A stretch of DNA of 64,000 nucleotides, taken from NCBI RefSeq assembly GCF_035582795.1, contig NC_134366.1, positions 149,405,519 through 149,469,518 on the forward strand, read 5' to 3'. Both the position numbers and the translations under genes were made by a program. This DNA is from Mycteria americana (lineage: Eukaryota; Chordata; Aves; Ciconiiformes; Ciconiidae). This document shows positions 34,041-64,000 of the stretch, in pieces (positions within the stretch are counted from its first letter, which is position 1; each line of letters opens with the position of its first letter). The notes under the pieces are model-generated. The model was given only the letters and a program-made list of their open reading frames with translations, made no database searches and was not told the origin of the DNA.

Positions 34041-37000
34041 CAACACGGAACCAAACTGTGTTTGTGTGGGCCTGCACTTCTGCGCAAGGGCAGCCAGATA
34101 AGTCATCTCTTCTCATGACAGCATGGAGGTTTTAGGATGGCTCTTGAAAAACTAGAGACAAAATTCTGAAGAGAGTGCATTGTCCCCACAGAGAGCAGGA
34201 TTTTCAAAGGAACTTGTTAGATTAATAGCGAAGGCTTTTTAATTCCAAAGGTCTTATTTTGATGTCAAAGTGAAAGCTGGGCAGTTAGGATGCGCTAAGC
34301 CCTTGAAAATTTGGCCCCAAGTTCTGCTTCTGCCTGTTTGTGTGTTCAGAGAATGTGGCACAGCTGTGGAGAAGTTCCTGATCAGAGAGGGTCAGTAACC
34401 TACAAACAGTAGAGAGACTAAGGTTAATTAGCATGATCTGAATGCTGAAGCTATGTCCTTATTCTGAACTACTCTCTGTAGAAGTCCTATTTCACTCCAT
34501 TGGCAAAAAAGAGATAAGAGACTATGCTAACAAAAGATAGGTATCAAAAGCTATCATGCAACAAAAGTTACATGACCTGAATACCCACTGTTTCACTCAC
34601 AAGTCCGCAGTCTGAATCAGGAGTAATTGAAAGTTGGTAATATCTGGCCTTTACTTGATAGTGTATGTAAAGTGCGTTGACAGAGCTATCCGTTTCATGG
34701 AGTAAAACTGATCTCAGGTAAAACCACAGGAGGATCGAGAATATCAGATGAGCAGCAATTCCTATTGAGTGCAGTGGAGTATGGCCACAGTTGGCAAAGG
34801 TGTTGGTGGATAAGGAAAAAGAGCTGTTTCCTTTCACTCTGAAGAACAGTCACTCCAGCTCAGTCCTGCAGCACACAGCCAAGGAAGCATGCAGTGGTCC
34901 TCATCCTCCATAAATCACGGAGACCTTTGTTTCCTGCTGCTGTTAGCATAGCACCTTTGACAACTTTTATTTGTGCTTGAAACTGGGGAGTGAAAGAGCA
35001 CAATGGTAACAAGAAATAAATGAAAGTTTACCAGCATGTTTATCTATAGACAAAACTACAAAAAAATAAACAAATGCAGCAGCAACAAAGATGAAATCCC
35101 TTCACTGCAACATCCTTTTGGAAGTTTCCATCTACTTTGTAATTAAAGACTTAAATGTTTAAACCATGGAAAAAGGGTAAACTGTGTTTAAAAGTGGCCC
35201 AGTGCTTGTTACCACATGCATTAATGTATTATTCTGTGGCCAGGAGTGGAACGACTGCAGTTAGACATGTTTTCTTAGTGTACTCCTTTAAACAAAGATT
35301 TTTGGTTGAATATTTTTAGTAGTCCAGGTAAAAATAACTGCATACGCCTGTTCGCTGTGGCATGGAACTGGACAGGAAACACTATTGTTACTACATACAG
35401 GTTTTTCCTTAACTCTGATACTGGAATGAATCCAGGATTATTCAGAAGAAGAAAATGAGAGAGAGGGAAAATATATCCTTGCCCATGTGAGCGTAGAGAA
35501 CAGATTGCTGTTCATATTTCTGCTCTTGCCACTACAGATGAGGGATCCCAGTGCCAGTCTCCCATATCCCAGTAAACATCTCAGCCTCTGGCCATTGGAT
35601 ATTCTGAGGCAGGTCTCTCTCTCTTCCCCCATTCTCCTCTGTATGAAGACTTTTTTAGTACAAGCACTCAAATATACGTAGACCTCCTAACCTTCAGCCT
35701 CTGTTTGGCTATCATGCGACTGGCTGAGGGTCTCTCTTTTTCATTTATAAGTTGACAAATAATATCTGGATGTTCTTTTAACAAGGATTGGCTATAACTG
35801 GTCAGTATTTCCTAACACAAAACTTGTTTTTTTCCAGAAATTCCAGGTTAGAGCAATAACTGAATTATTTCTACCTAAGCCAGCCATTGCTGTCACTAGC
35901 ATTGCTGCCCAAGGATTTCAGAGTTTCATCTGAGGAGTCAGCGGGACAAAATACTTCAGTAAGAAGTACACTTCAGAGAGACAGGCAATCATCTTTCAGC
36001 TTCTGAGAGCAATATTGAAAAAGGTGATGAAATGTGCTCTTTAACACAATAGATCATTAAAAAAAGTTTGTAGACGCCCCTTACTGAGCTTTAATTTTCA
36101 TATACAGTGTTAAAAACTCACTAACACATTAAGCCAAATCATTACTCCCACTGCACTGGCAACACAAAAGGCTAACTTACTAGAATCAATACAGACTTGA
36201 AGAAGCTTTTCAATAACTATACATGACATGGGAAGTATTTGTTTAAAGAAAAAAAAAGTGATTTAATGAGAACAGTAAAGGTACAGAACAATAAGAAACA
36301 AATGTCAGCAGACCAAGAAAGAGGTCGGTATTACTGTTTTTCATACTACACCTGGTTTATTCTTTTCTTGCTAAGGGTTTAAATCAGTTTAGCACCATTT
36401 TGGTTCATTCAGAGATTAACAAAAGTTAATATTTTATAAGATTTATTTATAATACCCTTGAGGTTTAGAGTATGTTTATGTAACCCTTCTGCCAGGAATT
36501 GGCAGCAGCTGAAAGAGCTGGATTCATTTATCTAGGGGTTCTCTCTGAAAATTTAAACAGCAGTTTCAGCCTCCACCCAAAGCTAAATGACCTCTTTGGG
36601 TGCCCTGACAAACAATAAACCCTGCTCAAGGCATAGCAAGGGTTTAAAACAAGGTCCAGAGTTTCAAGACAAAGAGAACTTTAGAGATGAGGGAAAGGGA
36701 AGAAGAAAGGCTCAGGGTAAAGCCACAAGAGCCACTACTCAATAAAATAAATAATGCTTAAGTGAGATCCCTAACCTCCCTCTCCTCCTTGTCTCTGTGA
36801 CACAAAATAAAGGCTTGCTCTCATTTCCAAACAGATGCCTTGTCACTTGAATGTTGCTGCCCACTCAAAACTTTCCCCATATTTACTGTGTGGTTTCACT
36901 TTACAGCTAAGTTAATGGACATATGCATTACTGTCCACAAACCGGGAGATCCTTACCCTCTCTCCAGCCCACAGCCCCTTGCTCGTGCCGACGCCCTGTG

Positions 37001-37943
37001 CTGGCGCTGATGCTCAGCTGACCATGCAGCGAACTGATTCAAGGCACCAAACTGGCAGAAAACAAATCAGGAAAACCAAAAGTGGGTTTCTGCTGGTTTC
37101 TGCTGACTCCCTGAATCAACTCACTGTACTGTAAAATGAAGGTCAAAGCTGGCACCAGGGAAGAGGATGGCAAGGGTGGGGACAGAAAGAAAAGCCAGAC
37201 TGCTGTTGCTTCTAGTAATAACTAGGTTGGGCTAGTTACTAATAGGTTGGGCTGGCGTAGTTTTAAGATGAGACCGCTCTTAAGCATGGTGGCACTTTTG
37301 TATGAATTTGCTGGCTTATCCCCATATAGGCCAAACTTTGAGGGAGCATGGCTACTCTGCCCATGACTACAGGACTAACAGGACCATCCTGTCTGTAAAT
37401 AAACTCCAACCAGCCTGGAGTATGGAGTCCCTCTCCCAGCCAAGAGGAGGAAATAGGGCCTCTGTTGCAAAACTTAAACAAAACATTTTACCAAGGACTG
37501 AGCCCTGGGGTCAGCTTTGCTGCCCAGGCAGAACTGCCCTGCCCCCTCCCTCATACAGCAAATCGGCCCAGTCCTACAGCCGCTCCTGTAAGTCTCCTAT
37601 GCCACACTACCTATAGCTAGGAGGTTTTTACAGTTCAGCTTCCTCATTTTTGGGGGGCTACCGGTTTAAAAACCCAAGTGCCTGGTTTCCCAGAGAGCGG
37701 AGGAATTCACCTCAAACCGCCCCCAGCAGCGCCCGCCTCGGCAGCCGGGGGAAACTGAGGCAAAGGCGGCATGACGGACGCCATTTGCAGGACAACAAAA
37801 GGCCGTACAGCTCCCGCAAAACCTCGGGACGCCACCGCGCATTCTCGGGTGCCATCTACCGGTACTTTCTCCGTTAAACGTTTACACCGGACAGGCCCCG
37901 CGGGCCCGGGGTGACTGACGGGAGGGGTGGAGCGGCGGGCAGC

Positions 37944-59846
<21,903 letters not shown>

Positions 59847-62800
59847 ACTTTTTTTTAATATGGGTTCAGAGTGCTGAGTTTTTTCTTTAATGTCTTAACT
59901 TGATAGAATTGTTAAGTGTCTAACTTCACGCTTCTGCAAACTGTAGTTCATGGGAAGCAGCAGATGCACATGAACTGTAGCTGTCAGCTTGCTGGCAGTA
60001 GTTTGTTCTTGGAATATTAGGCTGATATCTCTGCTTTGCATGGCTGCCAAGTCATATGTCCTTGTCTGAGATTGCTGTTATTACAGGAAAGACAGGAAAA
60101 GTAATATGATAGAATTCTTCTTGGACAAATTCTTTGCTAATGGATACTTCTGACAGTTCTGACACTTTACTGGAAAAAAAAAAAAAAAAGACAGCTTGCT
60201 TTGTGCCCAAAAGCAGTTACAGTAAATGCCTTATAAAATCAGCTAAGCAGTTCTGTTCAGTGCAAGAAGCAGACTTTTTGCAATTATTAATGATGCTTCG
60301 TAGTTGGAAGAATGAGCACATATATTTGAATGCAAGAAAACTGTCAGGAAAAGCTTCAGCTGTTTTAATTATGTAGCATTTATGTAGAATTTCAGAATGG
60401 TAAAATAGAGCTGTAGTACAGAAATTACTTAACTGCATGTTGAGATCAAGCCTTGAAGTGACTGTAGGTGGTGGGAGGATAGCTTTACAACATACGAAGA
60501 GAACCCTTATACAGTTTTTATCTCCAGCTCAGCCAAAGGCTTTTTCAGTCTGCTCTTAGCTTGGCAGCATCTTCCTCCTGCCCTGTTGTTGCCCACAGCT
60601 GTCATTGCAACGTGGGTTTGACTGCCCCTTTGTTCACACTCACCATGTCTCAGGACACCCTCCTACGAGGCGCCTTGAATTCCTTTTCTTCGGTACTGTG
60701 AAGAAACATATTCCTGAATGTTCCAGGTCATTTTAGTCCTCCCTCTCTGTAAAGACACTGCTCTGTTTTTTTGGTGGGAAATTACGGGGAGTTTTGTACT
60801 CAGCATCTCTTCAGATCAAGGTAAATATTTCTGTTTGATTTGTTGTTTGGTAAAATAACACTTCCATCTAGCTTGATTCAGTTGCACAAATCGGGTAGTT
60901 TATTCTGCTGTCATCCTTCTTGTATTAAATAGCTGCTTTTCCCAGAGATTTTTTTTAAATCGGGGTTAATCTCCCCAGATGCTTGGTTGTATAACAGCAT
61001 CCTGTATTTTAGAGTACAATGCTACATAATGAATTTCTGAGAACAAGATTCGTGGCTTTTTTAATCACAGAAACGGTCAGCATGGTAGAAATCTTAGGAA
61101 CTCAACATTAAATCCTTCATTCGGGGATTTTATTTTACATGTTTGAAGTTGGTTTGTGATACACATCATGGTTAATCCTGCAGTTTCCTACTCCTGAGTA
61201 AGACCTTTCTCTTTGAGTTTGTTCAGCTCAGGATCTTGGCTTCTGTATTACTAGAGGTGTAATAATCAAGGTTGATAGGAACCTAGAAAAATCTGTGTAT
61301 GCTGGATTGGCAGTATACTGGCTATTTTCTAAAAGTAAAATCTTAACAGGCTCTGTCCACTTCTCGAGTCAGCTGCTGTATCTTATCATTGGTGTTCTTG
61401 AATGTGGCAAAGAGGTCTGGTGAAAAAATATTTCCTTCCTATGCAGGCACTGCAGCTCTTCCTGCCAAATGAAGAGCAAAGGCTTAGGCTCTGTTGCTGC
61501 TACCAGGCCAGCTGCACATTCACTCTATTTTATGTTCTGGAGAAAGTGTTACAAATGTCTCTTTCTACAGTTGGTCCTAATTTTGTTCTGAGCATGCCGA
61601 GTCAGGACAATAGAGGCAGCCCCGTCTGTCCTCTCAAAAGGAATCGCTCTCCTGTAAAGTTAACTTTTGGCAGGAGCGCAGTACAGTAAGAAGGAAGAGA
61701 AGGAAAGCCATGCAGTATCACCAGTACATCAACTTGATGTTGCTACAGTGATATCTTGCTTCCAGGCCACAAGGCCAGCGCTTTGCTTTGGTGTTGAAGT
61801 GGAACAAATCTTGACAATGTGCTTACAAAGGCATCAATGGAAGGGCTGATTTGTTCTAGTGTAGAAAAGAAGCCATGTGATGCAGCGAATGGTTAGCATG
61901 GTGAGAGGGACTTACCAGTGAATTAGTAAACAGGATATGGAATAAATAAATTCAAGTTATGACTGTAGTCACAAGAGAGTTTTGAGTGACCTCAGAAAGT
62001 AAAGCAGCACTTGGAATTGCAAATGACGGGAGGCTGCTTGAATAAGCAATCTATGTCTCCTTTGTATCCTTCAGGGACCAGCTCTCTCTCTCGGATGGTC
62101 ATGCCTGATTCTGCCCTTAGGGACAATGTTGTGAATGGAGGCATTAAATACCTGTCAAATAAGGTAGTCTTAATTTGCCTGCTTTCACTAGTATTATCTC
62201 CTTTATTTCTCGATAGCAATTGGTGCCATATAAGAAATTCCCATCATCAGTTCTGATAATTTATAATTGCACATCCTACCAAAATTTGTCCTATTTCTGT
62301 TTTGGGGGTGGTTTTTTTTTTAATCTGACAAAATGGCTTCTCATATTGGTGCTAACCTACTGGTCATTTTTATCAGAAAGGCAACTAGTAAAACTAGCAA
62401 ATCTGTTGCTACCTGCTAATTACACTTTGGAAAATAATTTCCATGCCTAGTTATATCATGTCTAGTTAGCTGGGTCCACATAAAGCGGTAGTCTAGTGGG
62501 TGTCCTCAGTGACCTTACGTGTTCTGTGTATCTTTATCTTTATGGTCTTGCTTTCTTTTGGTTAAGCATAGAATTAGATCTCCATCCTTCTCTTCAGAGC
62601 AGTTCACTGGAGTCTGTCCCAGAGTCTCTTTCCACTTAGACTTGCAGGTTTCAGATAGCAAAACATCAGAATTGTATTGCTCCTGTAACAGATTGTATTT
62701 TGTCCATGGTAGGTAACAGCTATGGGGTCAAAAGTGCTGACCAAATTGAAACACATCAGATGCCACTTGCCCAGAGATCTTGCTTTAATTGCTTTCCCAT

Positions 62801-64000
62801 TTAGCCATATTAGTAAAAGCAAACCAAAGTCTTAGTAAAAGCAAACCAAAGAAAAGATTAATTTTCAAGAAAAAATGCAAAACCCTCGATCATGACTTTT
62901 GAGAAATACATCCTCCAGATTGTCCCCGTTTCCCTCACAACTTAGCATCTGAATATCTGCATCTTATTTTGGTCCTCTCTAGTGTCACAACGTTCAACAG
63001 TACCAGAAGATGCTTTCCAGCCATAAACGTAGGAACTGCTACACTGCAAAAGGGGAGTGCCATGTACTCTTCTTTTACATTTGTGTTGGTGTTTTTCAAA
63101 GGAAGATACAACGGGAACCATTTAGATGATTATAAGCAGTCTGCCAAAATAGGAAGGATTCTTTTTTTTTTCTTACTGCTCTGATGCCAGGTTAAGACCT
63201 GAACTACAAATGTTTAGTTATAAAGGGATGTAGACAGGGGGATACAGTTTTATGCTGAATTTTCTCAGAACCTGTTTTCTATTGCATTTGCTGATGGCAG
63301 TTGTGTGTTCTCAAAACTACGCTTGTCCTTCTGTCTCAAAGCATCATTTTTTTCAGCTTTTATGAACTTTGCTCTAAGTCTACAGACTTTTTTTTAAAAA
63401 ATATAGTTGACCCTCAACCACGTTGAATCCACTGAAGTCAATCCAGTAAAAAATTTTCTTGAATAACATCCACAGATACATAAAACAGGACAAAATATAC
63501 AAGCAATCCTTTTATGCTTCAGGCTATACATTGATTGGTATTTGCCTTTATAAACAGGCAACCATTTGCGGATAATCATTCACTGATTTATGTTCTCAGC
63601 TGAAGCAAATGGTGTTTACCACCCTGCTCTAATAGAGCCAAGTTATATATGCAATGGGTTAATTATGGATATTTTAGATTCCCTGTTCTAGGATGGGCCT
63701 CTGTATCTGCACAGTCAGAACGGCAGGATAGATGTGCATGTGTGTTTTGTGAATAAAAAAGCTGGGAGTCTTTAAAGGAGGATGCTGGTTTTCTTCATAC
63801 TGGGGGGGGAGGAATTCTGAAACCTTTAATTGTGCTGTGGTAAGTGGCGGAGGGTTTTTTGGCAAGTCAGCTGTGGAAGGCAACTTGTACGTGGTAGCTA
63901 CTCCTTTATAACCTGCTGGGAGGTCTAGGAGCGGCTACCTGTGCACTGCTGCCTGGAGCAGAGGATTATTTTGCCCTGTGTAACTTACGCTGACTGTACT
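59847..64000 (+). other. NDUFAF6 3'UTR and downstream sequence
   Basis: No further coding exon was recognised. Candidate poly(A) signals on the plus strand are ATTAAA at 60924 and 61107 and a double AATAAATAAA at 61941-61950; which is used is unknown. A 22-bp tandem repeat (TTAGTAAAAGCAAACCAAAG) lies near 62810-62852. By vertebrate gene order PLEKHF2 would come next, but its coding sequence is not in the window. Confidence 0.5.
61941..61950 (+). terminator. Candidate polyadenylation signal downstream of NDUFAF6
   Basis: AATAAATAAA contains two overlapping canonical signals about 2.1 kb after the stop codon. First canonical AATAAA that I found on this strand after the stop. Confidence 0.35.

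Larger units (their letters stand above)
19693..37689. other. 18-kb intergenic interval between the TP53INP1 and NDUFAF6 promoters
   Basis: Mostly unique AT-rich DNA. Only the listed items were recognised: worn CR1 pieces (27030-27470, 31229-31322), a possible ancient repeat at 21340-21480, a hairpin at 28361-28391, a 36-bp tandem duplication at 28859, a TATG-type tract near 25170-25195, and a diverged duplication at 33.5/33.9 kb. Open frames up to about 130 codons occur, but none has the features of a gene. It could hold enhancers for either gene; no direct sign was seen. Confidence 0.6.

Noticed and set aside
37911-37943. Upstream in-frame start for NDUFAF6
   Set aside because: The only earlier start in frame is GTG at 37911; ATG 37944 has a strong context and begins a typical targeting peptide.

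Overview
This is a 64 kb stretch of bird nuclear DNA. Three things support that: the interspersed repeats are chicken-repeat-1 (CR1) LINEs with the octameric GATTCTGT tail; two solo LTRs belong to a retroviral LTR family I know from neoavian (zebra-finch-type) genomes; and the two genes match the vertebrate neighbours TP53INP1 and NDUFAF6 (human 8q22), divergent here as in human. A non-galliform (neoavian) bird is an inference from the LTR family.

Layout. Positions 1-6.7 kb are intergenic and hold a mosaic of three CR1 pieces in alternating orientation (4.4-6.5 kb). TP53INP1 lies on the minus strand: CpG-island promoter and non-coding exon 1 near 18.1 kb, coding exons at 15120-15231, 14306-14654 and 9973-10222 (236 aa in total), and a 3'UTR of about 3.2 kb ending at a single AATAAA at 6769-6774. 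Just outside the promoter are a perfect 98-bp GC palindrome, an AT-rich patch with a 20-bp palindrome, and a CR1 copy with a nine-fold 61-bp minisatellite grown inside it. From about 19.7 to 37.7 kb is an intergenic interval with no gene that I can support, only old repeat fragments and small local duplications. NDUFAF6 lies on the plus strand, starting in a second CpG island at 37.7-38.4 kb. It has nine coding exons between 37944 and 59846 that join in frame to 327 aa. Its introns hold a long open CR1 reverse-transcriptase fragment (42.3-43.3 kb), an older CR1 tail and two solo LTRs that flank exon 4. From 59.85 to 64 kb is 3'UTR and downstream sequence.

Functionally the two genes are neighbours, not partners. 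TP53INP1 encodes a p53-induced stress and autophagy regulator that binds LC3/GABARAP proteins. NDUFAF6 encodes a mitochondrial squalene/phytoene-synthase-like factor needed for respiratory complex I assembly. Nothing here looks like an undescribed multi-gene system. The most unusual observations are an apparent GC-AG intron with a competing GT donor in NDUFAF6, the perfect promoter palindrome, the minisatellite inside a CR1, and the direct LTR pair around an in-frame exon. All exon joins were worked out by hand from reading frame, splice signals and remembered family similarity; no search or alignment was run.
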